Shown here: in pieces, positions 52,871 through 62,420 of the stretch
Layout of the letters: every line of letters starts with the position of its first letter
Position numbering within the stretch: position 1 is the stretch's first letter
Source: Tenacibaculum finnmarkense genomovar ulcerans
Lineage (GTDB): Bacteria; Bacteroidota; Bacteroidia; Flavobacteriales; Flavobacteriaceae
Reading direction: 5' to 3'
Assembly: GCF_900239495.1 (NCBI RefSeq)
Contig: NZ_OENE01000004.1
Location: 189,218-253,217 of the forward strand
Length of the DNA stretch: 64,000 bases
Notes under the pieces: model-generated
What the model saw: only the letters and a program-made list of their open reading frames with translations
What the model was told of the DNA's origin: nothing
Database searches by the model: none
Program-made: the position numbers and the translations under genes

Positions 52871-52900
52871 AAAAGGGAAGCAATTATGCTTCCCTTTTTT
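52871..52900 (+). terminator. Terminator after the second beta-barrel gene
   Basis: AAAAGGGAAGCA pairs with TGCTTCCCTTTT over a 4-nt loop and is followed by T residues. Confidence 0.9.
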
Positions 52901-52956
52901 TATGCTTAAAAGTTAAAAGAGTATTTTTACCAAGTAAAATAGCAAAATATATTCTG

Positions 52957-53373
52957 ATGAAAAAAATAATAATTATAAACGGACCGAACTTAAATTTATT
53001 AGGAAAACGAGAGCCAGAAATTTATGGGGCGAGTTCTTTTGAAGATTTTTTTAAAGAGTTAAAACAAACCTATAAAACTATTGAATTAAGTTATTTTCAA
53101 TCAAATATTGAAGGTGAACTTATCAATAAATTACATGAAATAGGTTTCGGATATGACGGAATTGTGTTAAACGCCGCTGCTTACACGCATACTTCAATCG
53201 CTATTGCCGATGCTGTAAAAACAATTGAAACGCCTGTTGTTGAGGTTCATATTTCAAATGTACACGCTCGTGAAGCGTTTCGTCATAAAAGTTATTTATC
53301 GGCAAATGCAAAAGGCGTAATTTTAGGCTTTGGTTTGCAAAGTTATAATTTAGCGATTCAAAGTTTTTTGTAA
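52957..53373 (+). CDS. aroQ: Type II 3-dehydroquinate dehydratase
   Basis: This protein is 138 aa long. It has INGPNLNLLGKREPEIYG at about residues 6-23 with the catalytic tyrosine in the flexible lid. YTHTSIAIADA follows, then VEVHISNVHAREAFRHKSYLS with the catalytic histidine. It dehydrates 3-dehydroquinate in the shikimate pathway as a dodecamer. Its last 24 nt overlap the end of the convergent DUF4105 gene. Confidence 0.96.
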   Translation: MKKIIIINGPNLNLLGKREPEIYGASSFEDFFKELKQTYKTIELSYFQSNIEGELINKLHEIGFGYDGIVLNAAAYTHTSIAIADAVKTIETPVVEVHISNVHAREAFRHKSYLSANAKGVILGFGLQSYNLAIQSFL

Positions 53374-54579
53374 AAACCAATAACGAACGGCTAATAAAAT
53401 AAATAAAGGTATTAAGGTAATTGAAAATAATTGTGTTTTTGTTATCCAAATAATCATTGAAATCACTAAAAATATCAGTAAAAATAGCATATATTTTGAA
53501 AGCCATTTTGGTGATTTTTTTTGTTTTAGTAAAAAAGCGACAATTAAATTCGGCGCAAAAGCCCATAAAAAGTTAAAGTTATTTGGCGCGGTTGAATGAT
53601 TGGTGAAAAACCATAAATAGACAATTAAAACACCGATGATTCCTGTGGTAAAAAACAATATAAAATCGAGCGATTTGCTTCTTTTGGCATTTTTATAATC
53701 TTTATAGGTGATATATAAACCAAGTGAAGAAAGTATTAAAATGATTAAAAATGGGCTGAAATTATCGCTTTTTGGCTGTTTTTCGTCAAAATTTAATAAG
53801 ATATTGGTTTTTGAGATGATATCTTCTTCTTTTCCATCTTTTAAAATTTTAGAATAATTTAAAGCTTCAAAAACATAATCGGGTAAATATAAATATTCGC
53901 TAGGTGTTGCAATTTTATCTAATCGACTTCCTAAAGCGATGTTAATTCCTAAACTTCCCCAAGTATTTTGATGAATTTCGTTGTTCATTAATTCACGTAA
54001 AGACATTTTTTTGGTAACAAAATCATCTTTAAAAATTAGATTATTGCCGACAACTTTTTTAATAATATCACGAGGTTTTGTGGCGCAGTTATCAAAATAG
54101 GGGTCGTATAAATAGCCGGCATTTTCAGGTAAAATATTGATTTCTAAAATCGTAAAAAACTCATTTTTTTGTGCTTGCGATAAATTTAAAACCTGCTCTT
54201 TCACCCAGCGTTTATAATATTGTGCATTTTTTAAAGCCAAATAAAAAGGATATTTCGCTAATTTATATTTCATAAAACCCTTGGTAAAATCGGCATAAAA
54301 AGTAGGGTTTTCGAAATCAAAAATTCCGTAATTGTAAATTAAATCGAAGTTTAAAACAGGGTCTTTTACACGAATTGCGGAGTGCCCAAATTTTTCATAC
54401 AAAACCTCGCCAGGACCTGATGTAATGATGCTTATCTGTGCGTTATTTGATAATTCGAAGGCTTTTTTTGAGGCTATTTTATTAATTTGATCAATTTGTT
54501 TGGTTTGCCCGAAAAAAGAAGCAATTCCAACAAAAAAGAAAAGAAGAAAGCTACTAAGTGTAATTTTTTTTATCATCAT
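53350..54579 (-). CDS. DUF4105 / Lnb N-terminal domain membrane protein
   Basis: This protein is 409 aa long. A signal peptide or anchor occupies about residues 5-25. A periplasmic domain of about 230 residues follows, with the family features SIITSGPGEVLYEKFGHSAIRV near residue 50, NYGIFDFE and YDPYFDNCATKPRD, the last holding a conserved cysteine. The C-terminal third has four or five transmembrane helices. The domain relates to the lipoprotein N-acyltransferase Lnb and to NlpC/P60-like cysteine enzymes. An acyltransferase acting on lipoproteins is possible but unproven here. Confidence 0.82.
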   Translation of the reverse strand: MMIKKITLSSFLLFFFVGIASFFGQTKQIDQINKIASKKAFELSNNAQISIITSGPGEVLYEKFGHSAIRVKDPVLNFDLIYNYGIFDFENPTFYADFTKGFMKYKLAKYPFYLALKNAQYYKRWVKEQVLNLSQAQKNEFFTILEINILPENAGYLYDPYFDNCATKPRDIIKKVVGNNLIFKDDFVTKKMSLRELMNNEIHQNTWGSLGINIALGSRLDKIATPSEYLYLPDYVFEALNYSKILKDGKEEDIISKTNILLNFDEKQPKSDNFSPFLIILILSSLGLYITYKDYKNAKRSKSLDFILFFTTGIIGVLIVYLWFFTNHSTAPNNFNFLWAFAPNLIVAFLLKQKKSPKWLSKYMLFLLIFLVISMIIWITKTQLFSITLIPLFILLAVRYWFLQKTLNR

Positions 54580-54689
54580 AAATAAGCAAATAAAGTAAAT
54601 TGTATGTTTTACAAATATCTTAATTAAGATTAAAAAAAAGTAGTTTTTATGGAGGTATTATTATTTAACCAAAAAGTTGCGCTTGTGAC

Positions 54690-54833
54690 TTGAATTCAGC
54701 TTTCATCTGAAAAAAATATAATAGAAAAATGAGAAATAAAATCCGTCAAGCTAAATTTAGTTTCAGTTTTACATCCTGATTTACGGAGACTCGTCACTTT
54801 ATGCGATTCTGAAATAAATTTAAACAGGCTCTA
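54690..54833. repeat. Family C degenerate palindromic repeat, copy C1 (inverted)
   Basis: Read on the minus strand it begins TAGAGCCTGTTTAAATTTATTTC. It continues through CATAAAG, CAGGATGT and a CTTGACGGAT block shared with copies C2 and C3. Its first bases coincide with the TAG stop of the downstream-strand yheT-like gene. The 54580-54689 stretch before it shows nothing recognisable. Confidence 0.7.
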
Positions 54834-55856
54834 AAAAGAAATACCTATTTTTTGTTGAATAAAATTTAAGATAGTTTGTTCAAGCCACTTATTTTTGATG
54901 TTTTTGCCATTTTTTGAAGTGTTAAAAGTCGAAATAAATCCTACGTGTCCGCCGTATTTTGGCGTTAATAAATAAAAATTAGCCCTGTTTTTGGCTTCAT
55001 CAAAAGGATAACATTCTTCGGATAAAAAAGGGTCGTCAAGTGAGTTGATAAGCAATGTTGGCAATGTAATTTTTTTGATATAGGGTTTTGAACTTGCTTT
55101 TGTCCAATAATCTTGTGGGCTTTTAAAACCAAATATTGGTGCGGTATATTGGGCTTCTAACTGCCAAAGTTTGGTCGCATTTTGCACCTTTTTTTTATCT
55201 AATTTAAAATCGGGAAATTGATTAGATTTTGCAAGTATTTTGGGTTTTAAGCTTCGTAAAAACTCCTTTAAATAGAGCCTGTTTTTAAATTTAGATAATT
55301 CTGCTTGTGAACCTGTTAAATCAATCGGTGTAGAAACGGCAATTCCTCCTTTTATTTTTGATGAAATAGTATCATATTCGCCTAAATATTTTAAGGTTAA
55401 ATTTCCACCCAAACTAAAACCAACAATAATAATATTTTCATAAGTATAATTAGTGGCAAGATGTTGGGCTATAAAATGAACGTCATCGGTTTTTCCGCTG
55501 TGATAGGTTTCTAAAAGTAAATTATTTTCTGCGCTACAACTGCGTAAATTCATCGAAACTGTATCAAAACCTGCTTTGTTTAGGTAGTTTGAAGTCGTAA
55601 TTATATAATTAGATTGTGAACTTCCTTCTAATCCGTGGATTAATAAAATGAGTGTTTTAGATTTTTCTGAGTTTTCTGATTTTGGTATTGAAAAATCTAA
55701 ATCAATAAAATCGGCATCCCAAGTGGTAATTCTTTTTCGTTGATATTTTATAGTGTCTTTAGAAAATAACGGACGATATATCGTATTAAAATGTGCGTTT
55801 TTAAATAAAAAAGAAGGCGTAAAACAGGCAGTAAAATTAACAGGCAGAATGGGCAT
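54831..55856 (-). CDS. YheT-like alpha/beta hydrolase
   Basis: This protein is 341 aa long. The alpha/beta-hydrolase fold shows the oxyanion region LLIHGLEGSSQSNY near residue 90 and the nucleophile elbow GFSLGGN near 145-151 with its serine. A late aspartate lies in NSLDDPFL, and the histidine is in GGHVGF near 307. This is the full triad of the YheT (EMB8) family, which has esterase activity on unknown natural substrates. Its stop codon abuts the repeat C1. It is divergent from pssA with an 87-nt gap. Confidence 0.88.
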   Translation of the reverse strand: MPILPVNFTACFTPSFLFKNAHFNTIYRPLFSKDTIKYQRKRITTWDADFIDLDFSIPKSENSEKSKTLILLIHGLEGSSQSNYIITTSNYLNKAGFDTVSMNLRSCSAENNLLLETYHSGKTDDVHFIAQHLATNYTYENIIIVGFSLGGNLTLKYLGEYDTISSKIKGGIAVSTPIDLTGSQAELSKFKNRLYLKEFLRSLKPKILAKSNQFPDFKLDKKKVQNATKLWQLEAQYTAPIFGFKSPQDYWTKASSKPYIKKITLPTLLINSLDDPFLSEECYPFDEAKNRANFYLLTPKYGGHVGFISTFNTSKNGKNIKNKWLEQTILNFIQQKIGISF

Positions 55857-55943
55857 ATTTTGGGTTTATGGTAATTTTGTGTAAAATTGATACAATGATT
55901 TGTTATTTTCGCTATAAATATTGAAAAATAAAAATCATTTAAA

Positions 55944-56684
55944 ATGAATATAAAAAAACACATCCCAAATTTATTAACTTTAGGGAATTTATTATGCGGA
56001 ACAATAGCAACTATTTTTGCTATAAAAGGTGATTTTGTGGGGGTAGCATTTTTGGTTGTTCTAGGAATCGTTTTTGATTTTTTTGATGGTTTTGTAGCAA
56101 GAATGTTAGGCGTTCAGGGCGAATTAGGTAAGCAATTAGACAGTTTAGCCGACATGGTAACTAGTGGCGTTGTACCAGGAATGGTAATGTTACAACTTTT
56201 AGTAAATGCTTTAAATGTTGATGCTGCAGGGTATTTTGGTATTGATACTTACGGAGCAACGGGGAGTAGTTTACCGTATATTGGCTTGTTATTAACCTTG
56301 GGTGCATGTTACAGATTGGCTAATTTTAATATTGATACACGTCAATCAGATTCATTTATTGGGCTTCCAACTCCTGCAATGGCATTGTTTGTAATTTCAT
56401 TGCCTTTAATTGCCGAGTTTGGAAAACAAGAATTTTTTATCGAAATAATTATGAATCAATATTTTTTATTCGCGGTTACCGCAGTTTTAACTTTTTTAAT
56501 GAATGCCGAAATTCCGTTGTTTGCCTTAAAATTTAAAAGCTTCGGATTTAAAGAAAATGCCTTTAAATATGTTTTCTTAGCAGTGTGTGTGTTATTATTA
56601 GTGGTCTTAAAATTTGTAGCAATTCCTTTAATAATATTACTATATGTTGCTTTTTCAGTAGTTAATAACTTGAAAAAAGCATAA
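55944..56684 (+). CDS. pssA: CDP-diacylglycerol-serine O-phosphatidyltransferase
   Basis: This integral membrane enzyme of 246 aa has about seven helices. The CDP-alcohol phosphotransferase signature DG-x2-AR-x8-G-x3-D-x3-D is intact at about residues 48-70 (DGFVARMLG through LDSLAD). It makes phosphatidylserine, the precursor of phosphatidylethanolamine, the main phospholipid of this phylum. It is monocistronic with a strong terminator. Confidence 0.95.
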   Translation: MNIKKHIPNLLTLGNLLCGTIATIFAIKGDFVGVAFLVVLGIVFDFFDGFVARMLGVQGELGKQLDSLADMVTSGVVPGMVMLQLLVNALNVDAAGYFGIDTYGATGSSLPYIGLLLTLGACYRLANFNIDTRQSDSFIGLPTPAMALFVISLPLIAEFGKQEFFIEIIMNQYFLFAVTAVLTFLMNAEIPLFALKFKSFGFKENAFKYVFLAVCVLLLVVLKFVAIPLIILLYVAFSVVNNLKKA

Positions 56685-56703
56685 AATACTATTGTTTTAA
56701 AAC

Positions 56704-56733
56704 AAAAAAAGGAGCTTAATTGCTCCTTTTTTT
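56704..56733 (+). terminator. Terminator after pssA
   Basis: AAAAAAAGGAGC pairs with GCTCCTTTTTTT across a 6-nt loop, which gives it an A run before and a T run after. It begins 19 nt past the stop codon. Confidence 0.88.
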
Positions 56734-56804
56734 ATTCTGATATTTTTTATTCTGATATTTAAAGTCAGACTTAAATAAATTTAAGTTGATAGTTTCTATA
56801 TTCT

Positions 56805-56950
56805 TTAAGAGTTTATTTAAATTTCATTTAAAAACGTTTTATCGTTGGAAATCGAATCCGTCAAACGGAATTTATTTAAGTTTCACATCCTGATTAGCCG
56901 TAGTTCTTCGCTTTATGCGATGTTGAAATAAATTCAGCATACGTTTAGGT
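56805..56950. repeat. Family C degenerate palindromic repeat, copy C2
   Basis: The element begins TTAAGAGTTTATTTAAATTT. It continues with ATCCGTCAAACGGAATTTATTT, CACATCCTGATTAGCCG, CTTTATGCGAT and AAATAAATTC. GAATTTATTT and AAATAAATTC are complementary arms about 60 nt apart. It lies between the convergent pssA and lptB genes; the rest of that gap is featureless. Confidence 0.72.
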
Positions 56951-56994
56951 GTAAAAAAACTTTAGTTAAACTTCAAATATTCTTTAAAACTTAT

Positions 56995-57729
56995 TTAAAA
57001 CTTCTTCTTTTTTAAGATAAAATCTTTCCCTAAATAGACACGACGAACGGTTTCATCTTCGGCTAATTCTTCGGGGGTTCCTTCTTTTAAAATCCCTCCA
57101 TTATACATTAAATAAGTTCTGTCGGTAATCGCTAAGGTTGCCTGCACATCATGATCGGTAATTAAAATACCGATATTTTTGGTCTTTAACTTGGCTACAA
57201 TTCCTTGAATATCTTCCACCGCAATAGGATCTACTCCTGCAAAAGGCTCATCTAATAAAATAAATTTAGGGTCGGAAGCAAGGCAACGTGCAATTTCTGT
57301 TCTACGGCGTTCTCCTCCTGAGAGTAAATCACCACGGTTTTTACGAACATGCCCTAAACTAAATTCATCAATTAATTCTTCTAAACGTGCTTTTCTTTCT
57401 GATTTAGATCGGTCGGTAAATTCTAAAACCGCCATGATATTATCTTCAATTGATAATTTTCTAAAAACAGAATCTTCTTGTGCCAAATAGCCAATTCCTT
57501 TTTGAGCACGCTTATACATTGGGTCTTTGGTAATGTCTTGGTCGTCTAAAAAAACACGCCCAAAATTAGGTTTTACCATACCAACAATCATATAAAAAGA
57601 GGTTGTTTTTCCCGCTCCGTTAGGTCCTAATAAACCAATGATTTCTCCTTGTTTGACTTCTACAGAAATTCCTTTTACCACCTTTCGGCTACCGTAAAGT
57701 TTTTGTATGTTATCTGCTCTTAATTTCAT
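56995..57729 (-). CDS. lptB: Lipopolysaccharide export ABC transporter ATP-binding protein LptB
   Basis: This protein is 244 aa long. It has Walker [19 protein letters not shown] at about residues 33-50, [16 protein letters not shown] with the Q-loop, signature [16 protein letters not shown] near 139-154, Walker [13 protein letters not shown], and the switch histidine in LITDHDVQ. These forms are specific to LptB, which powers LPS extraction from the inner membrane. It is the last gene of the kdsD-tatC-AhpD-like-lptB unit, a pairing with kdsD that makes sense for LPS assembly. Confidence 0.95.
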   Translation of the reverse strand: MKLRADNIQKLYGSRKVVKGISVEVKQGEIIGLLGPNGAGKTTSFYMIVGMVKPNFGRVFLDDQDITKDPMYKRAQKGIGYLAQEDSVFRKLSIEDNIMAVLEFTDRSKSERKARLEELIDEFSLGHVRKNRGDLLSGGERRRTEIARCLASDPKFILLDEPFAGVDPIAVEDIQGIVAKLKTKNIGILITDHDVQATLAITDRTYLMYNGGILKEGTPEELAEDETVRRVYLGKDFILKKKKF

Positions 57730-57761
57730 GAATTACTCTATTTTTTTTGATAAAAAAGCGC

Positions 57762-58106
57762 TTATTTTTCTTCTAAATCATCCCAAAATTCAACGGCTCT
57801 ACGTAAATGCGGTATCAATATAGTTCCGCCAACTAACGTGGCAATACTCATGGTTTCCATCATTTCTTCTTTGGTTACACCTTTTTTATGAGCGGTTTCT
57901 AAATGATAGGCGATGCAGTCATCGCAACGCAAAACAGCAGAGGCTACCAAACCAAGTAATTCTTTTGTTTTTTCAGGTAAATGACCTTCTTTAAAAGCGT
58001 TGGTATCTAAATTAAAAATTCGTTTGATTATTTTATTATCGCCCGCTAAAATTTTATCATTCATTTTAGTTCGATAGTCGTTAAACTCTTGGACTTTTTG
58101 AGACAT
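57762..58106 (-). CDS. Carboxymuconolactone decarboxylase/AhpD-like protein
   Basis: This protein is 114 aa long. The AhpD-like core has a CDDC pair in VLRCDDCIAYHLETAHKKG near residue 64-82 with a nearby histidine, the typical redox or general acid-base site of the family. A conserved MSIATLVGGTI helix follows. This suggests a peroxidase-type or disulfide activity and not true decarboxylation. It overlaps the end of tatC by 26 nt and precedes lptB by 32 nt. Confidence 0.88.
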   Translation of the reverse strand: MSQKVQEFNDYRTKMNDKILAGDNKIIKRIFNLDTNAFKEGHLPEKTKELLGLVASAVLRCDDCIAYHLETAHKKGVTKEEMMETMSIATLVGGTILIPHLRRAVEFWDDLEEK

Positions 58107-58902
58107 TCTTTTGTTGTTTTTTTAAAATAAATTGCGATACATAAATACTTACTTCATAAAGTATCATAATTGGTACCGAAACAATTATTTGACTCGCAAT
58201 ATCTGGTGGTGTTATTATTGCCGATAAAACCAAAACTACGACCAATGCGTGTTTGCGGTATTTTCGTAAAAATTCAGGTGTTATTAGTCCTATTTTTGTT
58301 AAGAAATAAATAATAACAGGCAGTTCAAAAAATACAGCAACACCAATTAATGTATTGGTTATTAAGCTGATGTATGCTTCTAGTTTAAAATTGTTTTCAA
58401 TGGCACTTGATATTTCAAAATTGTAAAAGAAATAAACAGACATTGGTAAAATAATATAGTAGCTAAAAAGTATTCCTAAGAAAAATAATGAGGAAGCAAT
58501 AAAGATAAATCCTCTTGATTTTTTTCTTTCAGAACTGTGTAATCCAGGGGCTACAAAACGCCAAAATTCCCATAAAATATACGGAAATGCAACCACAAAT
58601 CCTAAAATTAAAGACGACCAAATACCCGTCATTAATTGCTGTGTTGGGTTTAATGCCTGCAAGGTTTGTTTAAAACTAATATTGCAAAAACTACTATCAA
58701 TACCAATCGCTGTAAATACCTTGCAAAAAAAATGATAGGTTGCAAAATCAGGTTTTAAATGCGCTAATAAAACTTCATTAAAAACAAAATTTATATTTGC
58801 GAAAATAAGAATTGCTATAATAAATATTGCAGCAAAACTTCTAACTAAATGCCATCTTAATTCTTCAAGATGGTCTAAAAAAGACATTTCTGTTGTTGCC
58901 AT
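58081..58902 (-). CDS. tatC: Twin-arginine translocase subunit TatC
   Basis: This protein is 273 aa long with six predicted transmembrane helices. The cytoplasmic start carries the TatC signature SFLDHLEELRWHLVRS at residues 7-22, which binds twin-arginine signals. FPYILWEFWRFVAPGLHSSER is in the first cytoplasmic loop. It exports folded proteins with TatA/E partners encoded elsewhere. One candidate substrate, the phosphoesterase at 6321, is in this window. It lies 1 nt downstream of kdsD. Confidence 0.96.
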   Translation of the reverse strand: MATTEMSFLDHLEELRWHLVRSFAAIFIIAILIFANINFVFNEVLLAHLKPDFATYHFFCKVFTAIGIDSSFCNISFKQTLQALNPTQQLMTGIWSSLILGFVVAFPYILWEFWRFVAPGLHSSERKKSRGFIFIASSLFFLGILFSYYIILPMSVYFFYNFEISSAIENNFKLEAYISLITNTLIGVAVFFELPVIIYFLTKIGLITPEFLRKYRKHALVVVLVLSAIITPPDIASQIIVSVPIMILYEVSIYVSQFILKKQQKNVSKSPRV

Positions 58903-58903
58903 G

Positions 58904-59875
58904 TTAAAATATACCTTCTTTAATCAAATCATGTAAATGAACAACACCAACATAATCGCTATTGTTATCGGTTACCAAAATTTGCGTAATACTATTGTTT
59001 TCTAAAGCCTCTAAAGCTTCAACAGCCATGGCATTTACATTTATAGTCTTAGGATTTTTACTCATAATATCGTTGGCTGTTAGCGCATCAATTTTAGTTG
59101 TTTTGCTAAGCATTCTACGAATATCACCATCGGTAATAATACCTGTTACATTATTGTTGGCATTAACAACCGCGGTTACGCCAAGCCTTTTTTCTGAAAT
59201 TTCAACAATTACATTGGCTACCGAATCGGTGCTTGCTACCTTAGGTAATTGATTGTTTTTGATTAAATCATCAACACGTAAATATAAGCGTTTTCCTAAA
59301 GCACCTCCTGGATGGTATTTAGCGAAATCACTACTTGTAAACCCTCGAAGTTTTAATAAACAAACTGCTAAAGCATCGCCTAAAACTAACTGCGCGGTAG
59401 TACTTGATGTAGGAGCTAAATTATTAGGGCAGGCTTCTTTGGTAACGAAAGAATTTAGTGAAAAATCAGCATTGGTCGCTAAAAATGATTCAGGGTTTCC
59501 GCTAATTGCAATTAATTTATTGTTTGCTTTTTTAATTAAAGGAACTAATACTTTAATTTCAGGGGTGTTTCCACTTTTTGATAAACAGATAACCACATCA
59601 TCTTTTTGAATACTTCCTAAATCGCCATGAATGGCATCAGCAGCGTGCATAAAAAGTGATGGCGTGCCTGTAGAGTTAAAAGTAGCCACCATTTTGCTAG
59701 CAATGTTAGCGCTTTTACCGATTCCGGTAATAACAACACGACCTTTTGAATTGAATATAAAATTTACAGCATCAACAAACGAACTATCTAATAATTTTGC
59801 TAAATTAGCAATAGCATTACTTTCTAAAAGTATGGTTTCTTTTGCTGTTGAGAGAATTGCATTTGCGTCTTTCAA
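58904..59875 (-). CDS. kdsD: D-arabinose 5-phosphate isomerase KdsD (KpsF/GutQ family)
   Basis: This protein is 323 aa long. An N-terminal SIS domain (about 20-190) has GRVVITGIGKSANIASKMV, HAADAIHGDLG and SKSGNTPE. Two CBS domains lie at about 205-262 and 270-323. The enzyme converts ribulose 5-phosphate to arabinose 5-phosphate, the first step to Kdo of LPS. It opens the operon with tatC, the AhpD-like gene and lptB and is divergent from recQ. Confidence 0.94.
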   Translation of the reverse strand: MKDANAILSTAKETILLESNAIANLAKLLDSSFVDAVNFIFNSKGRVVITGIGKSANIASKMVATFNSTGTPSLFMHAADAIHGDLGSIQKDDVVICLSKSGNTPEIKVLVPLIKKANNKLIAISGNPESFLATNADFSLNSFVTKEACPNNLAPTSSTTAQLVLGDALAVCLLKLRGFTSSDFAKYHPGGALGKRLYLRVDDLIKNNQLPKVASTDSVANVIVEISEKRLGVTAVVNANNNVTGIITDGDIRRMLSKTTKIDALTANDIMSKNPKTINVNAMAVEALEALENNSITQILVTDNNSDYVGVVHLHDLIKEGIF

Positions 59876-60019
59876 GTTAAAAAAGTTTTAAGTAGTTTTT
59901 AAAATGTAAAAATAGGAATATTTAAGAAGAAAACTTTTTAATAAAAATAAAATTTACAGGAGTTGGTATAATTTTTTTTTGTAAATTGGTTTAAGTTTTT
60001 AATTTTTTGATATTAGAGG

Positions 60020-62218
60020 ATGAATATAGAGGAGACGGAGTTATACGGATCATTAAAGAAAATATTTGGTTTTGACCAATTTAAAGGTTTACAAGAGGTT
60101 GTTGTAAAAAGTATTTTAAACAACGAAAACACATTTGTAATAATGCCAACTGGTGGAGGGAAATCTCTTTGTTACCAGTTGCCTGCATTGATGAAGGAAG
60201 GTACAGCGATTGTTGTATCGCCATTAATAGCTTTGATGAAAAATCAGGTAGATGCTATTAGAGGTATTTCGGAAGAGCACGGAATTGCACATGTGTTAAA
60301 TTCATCTTTAAATAAAGCAGAAATTGCGCAGGTAAAATCGGATATTGAATCAGGAATTACCAAGTTATTATATGTAGCGCCTGAATCATTAGTAAAAGAA
60401 GAGTATGCTACTTTTTTAAGAGGGCAAAATATTTCTTTTGTTGCTATTGATGAAGCGCATTGTATTTCTGAGTGGGGGCATGATTTTAGACCAGAATACA
60501 GAAATTTGCGTAACATTATTAAACAAATTGATAATGTGCCAATTATTGGTTTAACAGCAACTGCTACCGAAAAAGTACAGGAAGATATTTTGAAAACATT
60601 AGGGATGAGTGATGCCAATGTATTTAAAGCATCTTTTAATAGACCAAATTTGTTTTACGAAGTATGCCCAAAAACAAAAGATATTGAAAAAGATATCATT
60701 CGTTTTATAAAGCAACGAATGGGGAAAACAGGTATTATATACTGTTTAAGTCGTAAAAAAGTAGAGGAAATTGCGCAAGTATTACAGGTAAACGGTATCA
60801 ATGCACTTCCGTATCATGCGGGGCTAGATGCTAAGAAAAGAGCAAGACATCAAGATATGTTTTTGATGGAAGATTGTGATGTTATCGTAGCTACAATAGC
60901 CTTTGGTATGGGAATAGATAAGCCCGATGTACGCTATGTAATTCACCATGATATTCCTAAAAGTTTAGAGAGTTATTATCAAGAAACTGGTAGAGCAGGG
61001 CGTGATGGTGGCGAAGGATATTGCTTAACTTTTTACTCTTATAAAGATATTGAAAAATTAGAGAAATTCATGGCTAACAAGCCTGTTGCCGAACAGGAAG
61101 TTGGGCATGCGCTTTTACAAGAAGTTGTAGGATATGCTGAAACTTCAATGAACAGACGTAAATATATTCTTCATTATTTTGGAGAAGAATTTGACGAAGT
61201 AAATGGCGAAGGAGCTATGTTAGATGATAACATGAAAAATCCTAAAAAACAAAACGAAGCTAAAGATGAGGTAAAAACATTATTGTCGGTAATTAGAGAT
61301 ACCAACGAAATGTATAAGCCAAAAGAAGTAGTTAATACGATTATTGGTGCTGAAAATGCCTTGTTAAAATCACATAAAACAACGGCACAGCCTTTTTTCG
61401 GAATTGGAAAAGATAAAGATAATCATTACTGGATGGCGTTAATTCGTCAAATATTAGTGGTTGATTTAATTAAGAAAGAAATTGAACAGTACGGTGTTTT
61501 AAAGTTGACAGAAAAAGGAAGGCAGTTTATAGAAAATCCTAGTTCATTTATGATGACCGAAAATCACGTGTACGCTACCGATGATGATGGAATTATCATA
61601 TCAACAACAAAAGCAGCAACAGGAGCTGTAGATGCTAAATTGGTAAAAATGCTAAAAGAGTTACGAAAAAGCGTTGGAAAGCGTTTAGGGGTTCCTCCTT
61701 ATGCTGTTTTTCAAGATCCTTCCTTAGAAGATATGGCATTGAAATACCCTATAAATTTAGAAGAATTATCTAAAGTTCATGGTGTTGGAGAAGGAAAATC
61801 TAGAAAATTTGGTAAAGATTTTGTAAAGCTGATTACAAATTATGTAGCCGAAAATGAAATTATGCGTCCTGATGATTTAATCGTTAAAAGTACGGGCGTA
61901 AATTCAGGGTTAAAATTATTTATCATTCAAAATACCGATAGAAAATTACCTTTAGAAGATATTTCAAAATCAAAAGGATTGGCTATGAACGAGCTGATTA
62001 AAGAAATGGAAGCGATTGTTTTTTCTGGAACAAAATTAAATATTGATTATGCTGTTGAAGATTTATTAGACGAAGATCAGCAGGAAGAAATACACGATTA
62101 TTTCATGGAATCGGAATCGGATAAAATTCAAGATGCTTTAGATGAATTTGACGGTGATTATGATGAAGATGAATTGCGATTAATGCGTATTAAATTTACT
62201 AGTGAAATTGCAAATTAA
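60020..62218 (+). CDS. recQ: ATP-dependent DNA helicase RecQ
   Basis: This protein is 732 aa long. SF2 helicase motifs are Walker A MPTGGGKSLCYQ at about 40-51, DEAH in AIDEAHCISEWGHDFR, and motif VI QETGRAGRDG near 326. The RecQ C-terminal domain lacks the usual zinc-binding cysteine cluster in the region after residue 370, where MNRRKYILHYFGEEF is followed by an acidic stretch. A winged helix and an HRDC domain (about 540-620) follow. The extra C-terminus of about 110 residues ends in an acidic tail. It unwinds recombination intermediates. Confidence 0.94.
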   Translation: MNIEETELYGSLKKIFGFDQFKGLQEVVVKSILNNENTFVIMPTGGGKSLCYQLPALMKEGTAIVVSPLIALMKNQVDAIRGISEEHGIAHVLNSSLNKAEIAQVKSDIESGITKLLYVAPESLVKEEYATFLRGQNISFVAIDEAHCISEWGHDFRPEYRNLRNIIKQIDNVPIIGLTATATEKVQEDILKTLGMSDANVFKASFNRPNLFYEVCPKTKDIEKDIIRFIKQRMGKTGIIYCLSRKKVEEIAQVLQVNGINALPYHAGLDAKKRARHQDMFLMEDCDVIVATIAFGMGIDKPDVRYVIHHDIPKSLESYYQETGRAGRDGGEGYCLTFYSYKDIEKLEKFMANKPVAEQEVGHALLQEVVGYAETSMNRRKYILHYFGEEFDEVNGEGAMLDDNMKNPKKQNEAKDEVKTLLSVIRDTNEMYKPKEVVNTIIGAENALLKSHKTTAQPFFGIGKDKDNHYWMALIRQILVVDLIKKEIEQYGVLKLTEKGRQFIENPSSFMMTENHVYATDDDGIIISTTKAATGAVDAKLVKMLKELRKSVGKRLGVPPYAVFQDPSLEDMALKYPINLEELSKVHGVGEGKSRKFGKDFVKLITNYVAENEIMRPDDLIVKSTGVNSGLKLFIIQNTDRKLPLEDISKSKGLAMNELIKEMEAIVFSGTKLNIDYAVEDLLDEDQQEEIHDYFMESESDKIQDALDEFDGDYDEDELRLMRIKFTSEIAN

Positions 62219-62254
62219 AAATTCAGTTTTAAGGGATTGAATTGATTTAAAAAT

Positions 62255-62293
62255 AAAAAAAGAACCTAATATTTAAATATTAGGTTCTTTTTT
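62255..62293 (+). terminator. Terminator after recQ
   Basis: AAAAAAAGAACCTAATATTT and its exact complement form a perfect palindrome, followed by T residues. It begins 37 nt past the recQ stop codon. Confidence 0.9.
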
Positions 62294-62310
62294 GTGCTTT
62301 AGTATCACTA

Positions 62311-62408
62311 AGAGTCTGTTTAAATTTTATTTAAAAAAATATCACAGAAATAGCATCGGTCAACCTGAATTTATTTCAGGTTCGCATTCTTTTAATTTGC
62401 CGTGTCTC
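62311..62408. repeat. Family C degenerate palindromic repeat, copy C3
   Basis: The copy begins TAAGAGTCTGTTTAAATTTT. It shares the block ATCGGTCAACCTGAATTTATTTC with C2, where the CCTGAATTTATTTCAGG part is itself a perfect palindrome. It passes within 12 bp into a half-copy of family A, making a composite element. Confidence 0.72.
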
Positions 62409-62420
62409 TTTTTTTATCAT

